From the NCBI GenBank assembly GCA_910585875.1, contig CAJUIK010000059.1, forward strand, positions 1 to 11,465: 11,465 bases of DNA. Direction: 5' to 3'. This DNA is from an uncultured Eubacteriales bacterium. GTDB taxonomy: Bacteria > Bacillota > Clostridia > Oscillospirales > Butyricicoccaceae. The position numbers and the translations under genes were made by a program. This document shows, piece by piece, positions 4,954 through 11,465 of this stretch; the stretch's first letter is position 1, and every line of letters starts with the position of its first letter. Below the pieces are notes generated by a model, which made no database searches, was not told where the DNA came from, and saw only the letters and a list, made by a program, of their open reading frames with translations.

Positions 4954-5931
4954 ATGGATCATCACAATCAGAAAAAGTGCCCAGACTGCGGGAAAGAAGC
5001 GCCGGATACATTGTATTTTTGTCCCCAGTGCGGCTGCCGGCTGGTCGAATTGCCGCCCGAAGGTTTGAATCGACAGAAAGCCTCCAAAGAAATCCTCGTG
5101 GGCATAGAGCAGACGCCTGTATCGGATCTGCCCTTCTGTTTCGATGGCTTGGAAGATGAATATGGCCCTATTCAATACGCGGAGGTCCTGTGCCCCGGCG
5201 TGTATTTTATCGTCGCCAAGGCCGGCAAAAACGAATTTCCCCCCTTCGCCTGCGAATATCTTGCCGTGACAGAGGATTCCCCGGCCATTTCCTCCCAAGC
5301 TCGGGCCTATGGCGCGGCGCTGCCGACGGTTCCCAAAGTGTGGTTATATGACTATGATTATTTCAGCAAGGGCAAGCATATTGTGGAATACGAGGCCCAT
5401 CGATATCTGGCGGAGCAGGGCGTCCCTCTGCCCAGAGGCTGCTCGCTGATAGAAGATCGCTCCTTCGGGATGGAGGTTTGCCCGGAGTAGTTTGGGGAAT
5501 TTCCCATTCCAACCGAAACGCCCTGGGGGGCGGTCCTGCGCCACGACCGCCTGTGGAACGGGCTTTATTGGCTGGAAACAGCCGCCGCAGGGTGGACGCT
5601 GGCCGTCGCGTATCCCTTTTGCGGCGGGCTTTGGAGCGATACGCTGGAGCTGGCGGCCCTGATGGAATATGACCGCGCAAACGGAATTGAAAATACCTGC
5701 GGTTATCGCTTTTTCACCTATGAATCCAGCTGCCTCCCGCTCTATGAACTGGAATTTGGAGAGGAAAACCCGTGGACGGAGAAAATCGACGACGCGGCGC
5801 TGCAAAACGCGATTTTGAAATATTTCCCCCAATACGGCTCGGGGGACGGAGACAGCGGCCCCTGCTTCTCCATCGACGAGCAAATTCAGCCGACCCCCGG
5901 CGCGGGGACGGACTTTTATTCTTTCCCATAA
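4954..5931 (+). pseudogene. Zinc-ribbon protein interrupted by one in-frame TAG
   Basis: From the ATG at 4954 (GGAGG 7 nt upstream) the frame runs 178 codons to a TAG at 5488-5490. The same frame then continues without any other stop for 146 more codons to TAA at 5929-5931, with unchanged codon use and amino acid style. The intact product would be ~325 aa. Residues 9-28 form a zinc ribbon: CPDC (9-12) and CPQCGC (23-28). The remainder is rich in aromatic residues (YDYDYFSKGKHIVEYEAH before the TAG; TPWGAVLRHDRLWNGLYWLE after it); I do not recognise a fold. Either this is a recent nonsense pseudogene, a 178-aa truncated but functional protein, or TAG is read through. The stalk gene's small neighbour (1415) and the resolvase-like gene (8310) use TAG as a normal stop, which argues against general TAG reassignment. 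Confidence 0.75.
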
Positions 5932-5947
5932 GGCGAAACGCAAATAG

Positions 5948-5975
5948 AACCCTCGGCCAAAATCGGTCGGGGGTT
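5948..5975. terminator. Bidirectional terminator hairpin, diverged relative of the recurring element
   Basis: An 11-bp stem (AACCCTCGGCC pairing with GGTCGGGGGTT, two G-U pairs on the plus strand) has a 6-nt AAAATC loop. It lies between the 3' ends of the convergent zinc-ribbon and ABC permease genes. The layout is like the three 24-bp copies, but stem and loop have drifted. Confidence 0.7.
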
Positions 5976-5992
5976 CGTTTGCGCTTTTGGGG

Positions 5993-6787
5993 TTATTCCA
6001 GGTTGAGCTTGCGGGAAAGCATATAATTGGCGAGGAAGAAATAAGCGGCGGAAAGCAGGCCCATCAGGGAGAACAAGAAGAAGATCAACGTCTGGAAACC
6101 GGAGAAGGTATTTAAAATATGGTAAGACAGGACGCTGGAGAAAGCGCGGGAAGCGACGCCGATGATAAACTCGCTGACCAAGGCCAGGGCCAGGAAATAG
6201 CCGAAAGAGGCCAGTTTGCGGCCGCGGCGGCTCAGCTGCCCCAGAGAAAGGCTGGCGTACATCAGCAGAACGGCGCAGAAAATGCTGACCGCAGACAGCA
6301 GAATGATCTCAACCACAGTCAAAATGGATTGCCCGTCCCACTGGATTTTGGTGAAGAAAAATGTGACGGCTCGCAGGATATCCCGCACAATGAACCGGTT
6401 CCACATCAGCACGATGAAGGAGAGGACGGCGGCGGTCCAGCTGGCGAAATACCAGAAGACGGCCACGAGGGATTTGCTCAAAATGTGCTGCCAGGGTTTG
6501 ACGGGCAGCGTCATCGATAAATACCCCTCTTCGCCCAGCAGGTTTTTGGAAAACCGCTGCAAGACCACAATCAGCGTGGCCACAAAGGTGGCTACCAGCA
6601 TGGCCACAAACAAAACCGCCGTCAGGCCGGAAAGCAGGTTATAGAGAAACGCGTTGTTCAGCGCGGAGATATTGTCGCCCCACATCATCAGCCGGGTGAT
6701 CAGGGCGGAGGCCAGCAGCGCGCCGTATATCGGCAAAAACGTGCGGCCGGTGGATTTGAATTCGTATTTGATCAGTTTTTTCAGCAT
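5993..6787 (-). CDS. ABC transporter permease (ABC-2/YtrC-like)
   Basis: This 264-aa membrane protein starts MLKKLIKYEFKSTGRTFLPI, the usual cytoplasmic 'KYE.K...R' opening of this family. Six hydrophobic segments are visible at about 18-35, 50-77, 105-127, 153-177, 190-210 and 232-254. Between the second and third is EEGYLSMTLPV (residues ~86-96), the conserved coupling motif of permeases that pair with GntR-linked ATPases. Its ATG at 6787 overlaps the ATPase gene by 7 bp, indicating translational coupling. The substrate is not evident; relatives in Bacillus (YtrBC and similar) are linked to cell-wall-active antibiotics and envelope stress. It is the last gene of the operon and ends near the bidirectional hairpin at 5948. 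Confidence 0.88.
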   Translation of the reverse strand: MLKKLIKYEFKSTGRTFLPIYGALLASALITRLMMWGDNISALNNAFLYNLLSGLTAVLFVAMLVATFVATLIVVLQRFSKNLLGEEGYLSMTLPVKPWQHILSKSLVAVFWYFASWTAAVLSFIVLMWNRFIVRDILRAVTFFFTKIQWDGQSILTVVEIILLSAVSIFCAVLLMYASLSLGQLSRRGRKLASFGYFLALALVSEFIIGVASRAFSSVLSYHILNTFSGFQTLIFFLFSLMGLLSAAYFFLANYMLSRKLNLE

Positions 6788-7479
6788 TTGAATACCTCCC
6801 GGAATAGGGCGTCCACAGATTTGCCGTTTTCCGCCCGGATTTCATCCACAGAGGAAGAGAGCACGACCCGCCCCTCGGAGATGAAAATCACCTCGTCCAA
6901 CACCTTTTCGATGTCCGCGATCAAGTGGGTGGAGATCAAGATGGTGGATTGGCTGTTGTAATTGGCGATGATGGTGTTGAGGATATAATCCCGGGCGGCG
7001 GGGTCCACGCCGCCGATGGGTTCGTCCAGCAGATAGAGCTGGGCGTCCCGGCTCATCACCAAAATCAGCTGAACCTTTTCCTTCGTGCCCTTGGAAAGGG
7101 TTTTCAGCCGCTGGCTGGGGTCGATATTCAGCTTTTGCAGCATATCGCGGGCCCGGTTGGGGTCGAAATTGGAGTAAAAATCCGCGAAATACTGCACCAG
7201 GTCGGAAACCCGCATCCAGTCGTTGAGATAATTTTTATCCGGCAGATAGGAGATCGCCAGCCGGCTCTCCACTCCGGGCGCCTTGCCTTCGATGAGGATT
7301 TCGCCGGCGGTGGGGGTCAGCAGGCCGCAGGCCAGCTTGATCAGCGTGGTTTTGCCGCTGCCGTTGGGGCCCAGCAGGCCGATGATTTTCCCCCGGGAGA
7401 GCGAGAGGTCCACGCCGGAGAGGGCGGTTTTTCGCCCATAGGACTTAGTCAGCCCTCGACATTCCAATAAAGCGTCCAT
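6781..7479 (-). CDS. ABC transporter ATP-binding protein (YtrB/EcsA-like)
   Basis: A 232-aa nucleotide-binding subunit. Walker A GPNGSGKTT is at 37-45, the signature LSKGTKEKVQL at 128-138 (canonical LSGGQ altered to LSKGT, common in this subfamily), Walker B LYLLDEPIGGVDP at 148-160 and the switch His in STHL at 185. The Q-loop position reads YLPDKNYL, with Asp where Gln is usual, also a subfamily trait. All catalytic elements needed for ATP hydrolysis are present. The ATG at 7479 directly follows the TAA of the GntR gene with no gap; GGAGGG lies 10 nt upstream inside that gene. It powers the permease encoded next. Confidence 0.93.
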   Translation of the reverse strand: MDALLECRGLTKSYGRKTALSGVDLSLSRGKIIGLLGPNGSGKTTLIKLACGLLTPTAGEILIEGKAPGVESRLAISYLPDKNYLNDWMRVSDLVQYFADFYSNFDPNRARDMLQKLNIDPSQRLKTLSKGTKEKVQLILVMSRDAQLYLLDEPIGGVDPAARDYILNTIIANYNSQSTILISTHLIADIEKVLDEVIFISEGRVVLSSSVDEIRAENGKSVDALFREVFKC

Positions 7480-7848
7480 TTAATGCAATCCCTCCACATG
7501 ATTTTTCAGAATTTCCAAGCTCTGCTGGGGAGAACAGCCCAGGCTGCCCATGTTTTTCAAAAAAGCCTCCACAGCGCTTTGGAAAAGCCGCCGCCGGCTT
7601 TGGTCCACGGCTTCGGCGTCCTGGGTGACGAAGCGGCCCGCCGTCCGCTGGGCGAAAATCAGCCCCTCTGTCTCCAGCTCGGCCAAGGCCCGCTGCATGG
7701 TGTTGGGGTTCACCTCGGCCTCGGCGGCCAGGTCCCGGACAGAGGGCAGCTTGCTCCCCGGCGGATAAACCCCCGCGGCGATTTGCAGCTGGATATGCTC
7801 CGCCAGCTGGGCATAAATCGGCCGGTTGCTGTCAAAATGCCAACCCAT
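7480..7848 (-). CDS. GntR family (YtrA-like) transcriptional repressor
   Basis: This 122-aa protein opens MGWHFDSNRPIYAQLAEHIQ and carries the GntR winged helix (residues ~10-75: GSKLPSVRDLAAEAEVNPNT, then MQRALAELETEGLIF and the wing RTAGRFVT). The C-terminal ~45 residues are a short helical dimerisation tail (SRRRLFQSAVEAFLKNM), as in YtrA-type regulators, not a large effector domain. The ATG at 7848 is chosen because AGGAG lies 7 nt upstream; the open frame runs further but crosses the promoter. First gene of the ABC operon. YtrA-type repressors control their own operon, and the inverted repeat on the promoter is the likely target. Confidence 0.93.
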   Translation of the reverse strand: MGWHFDSNRPIYAQLAEHIQLQIAAGVYPPGSKLPSVRDLAAEAEVNPNTMQRALAELETEGLIFAQRTAGRFVTQDAEAVDQSRRRLFQSAVEAFLKNMGSLGCSPQQSLEILKNHVEGLH

Positions 7849-7866
7849 TTGCTCGCTCCTTTCTGA

Positions 7867-7902
7867 CTGTTGTATTAAGTAACTGATACAATAATACAAC
7901 AG
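7867..7902. promoter_or_regulatory. GntR operator: 36-bp inverted repeat over the -10 and start site
   Basis: The arm CTGTTGTATTA (7867-7877) is matched perfectly by TAATACAACAG (7892-7902) with 14 nt between. The spacer contains a further half-site (GATACAA, 7885-7891). The repeat covers the -10 box and the expected transcription start, the classic position for a repressor. Confidence 0.75.
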
Positions 7903-7919
7903 CGCGGCCCAGATGTCAA
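7891..7919 (-). promoter_or_regulatory. Promoter of the GntR-ABC operon
   Basis: TTGACA (7919-7914), 17 nt, TATTAT (7896-7891) on the minus strand, 43 bp before the GntR start. The -35 is perfect and the -10 matches 5 of 6. Confidence 0.85.
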
Positions 7920-8094
7920 GACCTTTTTGCAAAAAATCCCCGGCCCTCGGGGGAGGCGGGCGAGGCTGGCGGGGATGCAAAAATCCCCGGGGGATTTCTT
8001 GCAAGAGTCAGAGAGGGAAAAGGGGGCCCAGGCCCTCTGGCGTCTGGACTTTTTGCAACAAATTGCCCCCTGAAAACGCAAGAAAAGCGGATTT

Positions 8095-8120
8095 TTACAA
8101 GAATGTATACATTCTTGCAA
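8095..8120. repeat. Palindrome 1, centred on GTATAC
   Basis: A 26-bp near-perfect palindrome: half-site TTACAAGAATGTA and its partner TACATTCTTGCAA, one mismatched pair. Outer arms AAGCGG (8085-8090) and CCGCTT (8125-8130) extend the symmetry. The length and central AT resemble sites bound by serine-recombinase dimers. Confidence 0.7.
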
Positions 8121-8230
8121 GAACCCGCTTCTTAGCTTACGCATAGAGATTATCATAATTACTTCTAAATTTCAATAGCTGATTCAAACTTTTTTTGGCC
8201 TTTTTCCTAAAAAAAATTTCGCCTTTTTCA

Positions 8231-8258
8231 CTTGCAAGAATGTATACGTTATTGCAAG
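8231..8258. repeat. Palindrome 2, centred on GTATAC
   Basis: A 28-bp imperfect palindrome: left half CTTGCAAGAATGTA, right half TACGTTATTGCAAG, two mismatched pairs. The left half repeats the left half of palindrome 1 (ACAAGAATGTATAC versus GCAAGAATGTATAC). The centres are 137 bp apart, about 13 helical turns. Confidence 0.7.
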
Positions 8259-8309
8259 AAGGGGAGCTTTTTGGCGGACGCCTTTTGGGCAGAAAAGGAG
8301 GGGGCGCGG

Positions 8310-8693
8310 ATGACCCGGATGGTAAGCCAGGAGGAATATCAGCGCCTGGTGCGGCTGACGGAAGATCTGTACCGGAGGAACGTCTCCGAGAGCCAAGGGG
8401 CCTCGCCTCGGGACTTTGCAGACGAGCTGGTGCGGCAAATCCTGTCCACCGCGGACCAGAGCGCCAAGCAGGCCCGCCGAGGGCAGCAGGCGGAAGGCAT
8501 CGCCCGGGCCAAGGCCCAGGGGGTGCGGTTTGGCCGGCCCGAAGCGCCTGTCCCTCCCGGATTCCCCGCCGTAGTGGAGGCGTGGCAGCGCAAGGACATC
8601 ACGTTCCAGCAGGCGCTGGACAAGACGGGCCTCAGCGAATCCACGTTTTACCGCCGCCTGCGGCTTTACCGCAGCCAGAAAAACGGCGGATAG
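8310..8693 (+). CDS. Resolvase-derived DNA-binding protein lacking the catalytic domain
   Basis: A 127-aa protein. Residues ~38-66 (DFADELVRQILSTADQSAKQ, then ARRGQQAEGI) resemble the long E-helix of serine resolvases, and GIARAKAQGVRFGRP (~65-79) is the hallmark linker of that family. FQQALDKTGLSESTFYRRLR (~100-119) is the resolvase-type HTH. The N-terminal catalytic domain with its YxRVS serine motif is absent; in its place are ~37 residues (MTRMVSQEEYQRLVRLTEDL) of unknown role. It should bind DNA but not recombine it. The ATG at 8310 has AGGAGG 8 nt upstream; the frame is open back to 8232, but that part overlaps palindrome 2. It may act as a regulator of itself or of the surface protein gene 95 bp downstream. 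It could alternatively be a decayed recombinase, although the frame and ribosome binding site are intact. Confidence 0.8.
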   Translation: MTRMVSQEEYQRLVRLTEDLYRRNVSESQGASPRDFADELVRQILSTADQSAKQARRGQQAEGIARAKAQGVRFGRPEAPVPPGFPAVVEAWQRKDITFQQALDKTGLSESTFYRRLRLYRSQKNGG

Positions 8694-8788
8694 GGCCGGA
8701 AAGGCGGGCATTTTTTGCGGGAAAGGGAGGAGGATGCAAAGAACGAATGGACAGAACCCACGAAAAAACACAAAGGAGAAAAACGAAC
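8694..8788 (+). other. Short intergenic gap before the surface protein gene
   Basis: No sigma-A promoter is recognisable. A weak GCC/GGC hairpin followed by six T (8712-8718) might terminate partially. AAAGGAG at 8772-8778 is the ribosome binding site for the ATG at 8789 (10-nt spacing). Confidence 0.5.
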
Positions 8789-11465
8789 ATGAGAAAAAGA
8801 CTTTTGTCAGCTCTCTTGGCCATGGCCATGATGCTGACGATGCTGCCGACAGCCGCTTTTGCGGCAGAGATTGCAGAGGTCGCTATCACTCTGGATACAA
8901 CGGAGTTGAAAGTCGGTGACAAGCTGCCTGAGGCAACAGTTGACACCAACGGCGCCACCGTTGAAACCAAATGGTTCAAGGATGGAGAGACAGATGCGCT
9001 TACAGCTGAAACTTTTGAAGCTGAAGGCACATACAAGGCTGAAGTCACTATCACCCCTGGTAACGAAGATAGTTGGGCTAGTGCTGGCGTAGAGTATACG
9101 CTGAACGGTAGCACCGAGAAGGCGACTTTGACTGATGGCAAGGCGACAATTGAGAATGTTACTGTTGCTGCCGCTCCTGCTGGCGAAAAGACTGAGATCA
9201 CAGCTGTTGAAATCACAATGGACACAACAGCGATTAAAGTCAACGGCGCCCTGCCTGAAGCTACAATTACAACAACTCCTGCCAATGGCGCTGACGTAAC
9301 AGTGGCTTGGACAGACAGCGAAAACCAAAATGTTGACGCTGCTGATGTTGTGAAGACAGCGGGCACATACACAGCTACCTTTACAGTGGAGCCGAAGGCC
9401 AACTTTGAGCTGGCTGAAGGCGTTACCTATAAGGTAAACAACACAGACGCGACAGCTGGCGAACTGAAAGCCACTTTGATTGTGGAAGAAGTCGAAGTAA
9501 AGCCTGTGCTGCAAGACGCTGGCTTTGACATGGACGCTGCAAAGGCTCATGAGGGCATTGAAAAGGCTTTGAAGGCTGTTAGAGGCCCCGATGCTACTGT
9601 CAGTGCTTCCGACGTCGATATCGAGACAATGTTTGTCGCTCTGGACAATCTGAAAGCTGACAGCAAGTATGAATTGGTCGTTATGCTGGGCAATAAAGAA
9701 ATCTACAGAGAGCCCAAAGTTGCTGAAGAATATTTGACAGGCAAAACAGAAACTGTTGTGTACTTCACATTCAACCAGGATGCGGATAAAGAAGCTGGTT
9801 CTGTTGCAAAACAGGAGATTGCCGCCGGCCAATATACCTTCATTCTGAATGAAGTGACAACGGAAGGCGCTGCTCCTGCGAAAAAAGAAGTTGCCAACAC
9901 AACTTTGGATGTGTACGCCGTTACATTTGAAAATGGCACAGACGAAGTCACTACTGGCAGCCTGCCCGAGGATCTGTTTGCTGCAAAGGGCGGTTCTGTG
10001 ACAATTCCCGACTGCGACCTGGCTCTGAGCGGATATAACTTCGTCGGTTGGAAAGACGAAGTTGACGGCAAAATGTATCATGCAGAGGACGAAGTAATTC
10101 TGACAGATGATCTGGTTTTGACAGCTCAATGGCTGAATGCGAAGATCGATTCTCCTGCCGCTGGCGGCGCTGATGTTGAGATTGCTGAGGACGCTCCCCA
10201 GGCTGTGAAGGACAACGCTGCGGTTCTGGGGCAGGCTTCTGTCGATAGTGACTCTATGGAAGCTATTTTGGAGAATCAAGATGTTCAGGACGCTGCTAAT
10301 GCGGTCGCCCTTGAACTGACCGAAGAAGAAATCGCCGAGGCTCTGACTGCCGCCGGCCAAGGCTATGATAAGCTCCAGGTACAGGTTTATCTGGGAATTG
10401 CGCCCACAGAGTATGTGGCGCCCACAGCGGAAGCTGAAGCCAAGCTGGTTGTGGATATCACGCCGAAATATCAAATCGTCGCGATTAACAGCAGCGACGA
10501 AACTGCGGCGCCCAAGCCTGTTGAGGGTAAGACAGGCGATTTGATGGACGAAGAAGGCCATGCGGCTATTACAGAATCCGTAGTTATTACGCTTGCTCTG
10601 CCTGCCGGCTTTGTTGCGGAAGAAAATGGCGTATATCCCCAGGTGTATGTTGAGCATAAGGGCAAAGTTTTGGACGGAACAGTAGACGACGGCACCACTT
10701 CTGGCACAGAAGGCGATCCTGATTATGTCCCCGCTCACCTGACCGCTACATTTACAAACACAGACGGTTTCTCTCCGTTTGTCATTACAGCTGCCAACCC
10801 GACAAAGGCCGCTGTAAACGGTGTGAATTACGCCTCTCTGCAGGCCGCTGTGGACGCTCAGTCCGCCGATGCCACAGTCACTATCGAAGTCTATGAAGGC
10901 GTTGAAGCCGCTGTTGTGAATAAGGCTATTACAATTAACCTGAAAGCTGCTGCCGGCGAGACATTCACAGACGACGAACTGAAAGCTCTGCTGACAGCTG
11001 GCGATAATGTGACTCTGGCTGATCCTACAGTGAACGACCATGTGGTAACATTCGTATTTACAGCGAAAGCGCCTGCAAGCGTTGTAGCTAAAATTGGAGA
11101 AGAAGAATACACCAGCCTGCAGGCTGCTGTGGATGCAGTTGAAAACAATGGCACAATCACTCTGGTGGATGACCTTGCTGAAAAGCTGACTGCCGAAGTG
11201 AAGGAAGCCATTACCTTCACAATCGCACTGGGCAACAACGAGAAGGATAAGGTTGAGATCACTGTAGATACAGCGAAATTCAATCTGGCCGCGACAGAAA
11301 ACAAAAGGGGTGGCGAAGACGCCGATAAGGACGATGTTGTTTCTATCACATATAAGGTGACAACAAAATCTTCCGGCGGCGGCATGGGTCCCATCGGCGG
11401 CGGTGGCGGCGGCTCTGCCACCTATTCCGTGAATGTTCCCACAGCGGAGCATGGCACAGTGACCG
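8789..11465 (+). CDS. Large exported surface protein (S-layer/adhesin-like), partial at 3' end
   Basis: The frame is open for 892 codons to the window edge. Residues 1-26 are a signal peptide (MRKRLLSALLAMAMMLTMLP, TAAFA cleavage). Two related Ig-like modules follow at ~31-120 and ~139-232, each with 'DTT.(L/I)KV...LPEAT' and an 'AGTY.A' or 'EGTYKAEV' strand. Residues ~414-447 form an InlB/Listeria-Bacteroides type repeat (GYNFVGWKDEVDGK, ending LVLTAQW). Two short repeats, VNGVNYASLQAAVDA (~676) and IGEEEYTSLQAAVDA (~770), begin pentapeptide-like or beta-helix-like modules. A Gly-rich linker (GGGMGPIGGGGGG, ~864-876) is followed by a new beta repeat (SVNVPTAEHGTV). Such proteins in Clostridia often end in SLH domains, here beyond the window. 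It is acidic and nearly Cys-free, with codon choice (GCT, ACA, GAA) unlike its neighbours, suggesting high expression or transfer. Confidence 0.9.
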   Translation, partial: MRKRLLSALLAMAMMLTMLPTAAFAAEIAEVAITLDTTELKVGDKLPEATVDTNGATVETKWFKDGETDALTAETFEAEGTYKAEVTITPGNEDSWASAGVEYTLNGSTEKATLTDGKATIENVTVAAAPAGEKTEITAVEITMDTTAIKVNGALPEATITTTPANGADVTVAWTDSENQNVDAADVVKTAGTYTATFTVEPKANFELAEGVTYKVNNTDATAGELKATLIVEEVEVKPVLQDAGFDMDAAKAHEGIEKALKAVRGPDATVSASDVDIETMFVALDNLKADSKYELVVMLGNKEIYREPKVAEEYLTGKTETVVYFTFNQDADKEAGSVAKQEIAAGQYTFILNEVTTEGAAPAKKEVANTTLDVYAVTFENGTDEVTTGSLPEDLFAAKGGSVTIPDCDLALSGYNFVGWKDEVDGKMYHAEDEVILTDDLVLTAQWLNAKIDSPAAGGADVEIAEDAPQAVKDNAAVLGQASVDSDSMEAILENQDVQDAANAVALELTEEEIAEALTAAGQGYDKLQVQVYLGIAPTEYVAPTAEAEAKLVVDITPKYQIVAINSSDETAAPKPVEGKTGDLMDEEGHAAITESVVITLALPAGFVAEENGVYPQVYVEHKGKVLDGTVDDGTTSGTEGDPDYVPAHLTATFTNTDGFSPFVITAANPTKAAVNGVNYASLQAAVDAQSADATVTIEVYEGVEAAVVNKAITINLKAAAGETFTDDELKALLTAGDNVTLADPTVNDHVVTFVFTAKAPASVVAKIGEEEYTSLQAAVDAVENNGTITLVDDLAEKLTAEVKEAITFTIALGNNEKDKVEITVDTAKFNLAATENKRGGEDADKDDVVSITYKVTTKSSGGGMGPIGGGGGGSATYSVNVPTAEHGTVT

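Larger units (their letters stand above)
7920..8309. other. 390-bp intergenic region rich in TTGCAA motifs
   Basis: No gene is convincing here on either strand. It holds exact TTGCAA at 7927, 7999, 8053, 8115, 8232 and 8252, plus ATGCAA at 7976 and TTACAA at 8095. There is also a direct repeat TGCAAAAA(A)TCCCCGG (7928-7943 and 7976-7990), a GC-rich hairpin with arms AAATCCCC/GGGGATTT (7981-7997), and two long palindromes listed separately. The last ~100 bp (8130-8230) is AT-rich, with no convincing promoter for the downstream gene. Confidence 0.6.

Noticed and set aside
7976..8005. Hairpin with AAATCCCC/GGGGATTT arms as a terminator
   Set aside because: No gene ends into it on either strand and no T-run follows; kept only as part of the repeat-rich intergenic region.
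7875..8156. Short frames on both strands (also 7913-8146 plus) with repeated Cys-Lys-Lys
   Set aside because: The repeated CKK-type residues are only translations of the repeated TTGCAA/TTTTTGCA motifs; the frames cross the operator and promoter of the GntR operon.
8184..8771. 195-codon minus-strand frame opposite the resolvase-like gene
   Set aside because: It is a shadow of a GC-rich gene; it is Pro/Leu/Arg-rich without motifs, while the plus strand has a recognisable family and ribosome binding site.
8734..8919. 61-codon plus-strand frame overlapping the start of the surface gene
   Set aside because: Its GGGAGG is too close to the ATG, the product is a frame-shifted reading of the signal peptide region, and no known leader peptide features are seen.
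8807..11452. 881-codon open frame on the minus strand
   Set aside because: It is the codon-aligned complement of the surface protein gene, rich in Cys, Ser and His with no signal or domain. It results from codon bias in the plus-strand gene, which has a signal peptide, ribosome binding site and recognisable domains.
1..11465. tRNA, rRNA, CRISPR array, insertion sequence or replication origin
   Set aside because: None was recognised: no regularly spaced repeats, no transposase frame with terminal inverted repeats and no tRNA-like cloverleaf. This was judged by eye, so weak tRNA-like folds could be missed.

Overview
The window looks like chromosomal DNA from a gut-type anaerobic Firmicute, most likely class Clostridia and perhaps the Oscillospirales. 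This is inferred, not proven. The supports are a secreted protein with a copper-amine-oxidase-like stalk domain, a surface protein carrying an InlB/Listeria-Bacteroides type repeat and a Gly-rich linker, a GntR plus ABC operon of YtrA/YtrB type, strong AGGAGG ribosome binding sites, consensus sigma-A promoters, and moderate GC with C- or G-ending codons.

Layout. (1) 1-1323 (minus): secreted stalk-domain protein, cut by the left edge, with a good promoter. (2) 1415-2087: two small unrecognised genes, 75 aa (minus) and 51 aa (plus), the second closed by a strong hairpin. (3) 2099-4277: two toxin-antitoxin modules, AbiEi/AbiEii (minus, overlapping by 4 bp) and BrnT with a short BrnA-like partner (plus, overlapping by 23 bp). 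The same terminator-like hairpin occurs before, between and after them. (4) 4296-4915: a tandem duplication of a 70-75 aa XRE-type regulator together with its upstream region, which carries GGGG-TATAAT operator-like repeats. (5) 4954-5931: a zinc-ribbon protein whose single open frame is broken by one in-frame TAG. (6) 5993-7919: a GntR-ATPase-permease operon (minus) behind a consensus promoter that overlaps a perfect 11-bp-arm inverted repeat. (7) 7920-8309: a 390-bp intergenic stretch crowded with TTGCAA motifs and holding two long palindromes centred on GTATAC. (8) 8310-8693: a resolvase-derived DNA-binding protein that keeps the E-helix and HTH but lacks the catalytic domain. (9) 8789 to the right edge: a large exported surface protein, cut by the window.

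How it may work together. The middle third is an accessory island of toxin-antitoxin modules and duplicated small regulators. The right third pairs a domesticated resolvase-like DNA-binding protein and palindromic sites with a surface protein gene. No promoter or strong terminator was found between those two genes, so co-transcription or direct control of the surface gene is possible. The best candidates for something undescribed are this catalytically empty resolvase, its palindromes and the surface gene; the duplicated XRE/operator unit next to the amber-interrupted zinc-ribbon gene; and the BrnT module whose antitoxin shows no ribbon-helix-helix domain.
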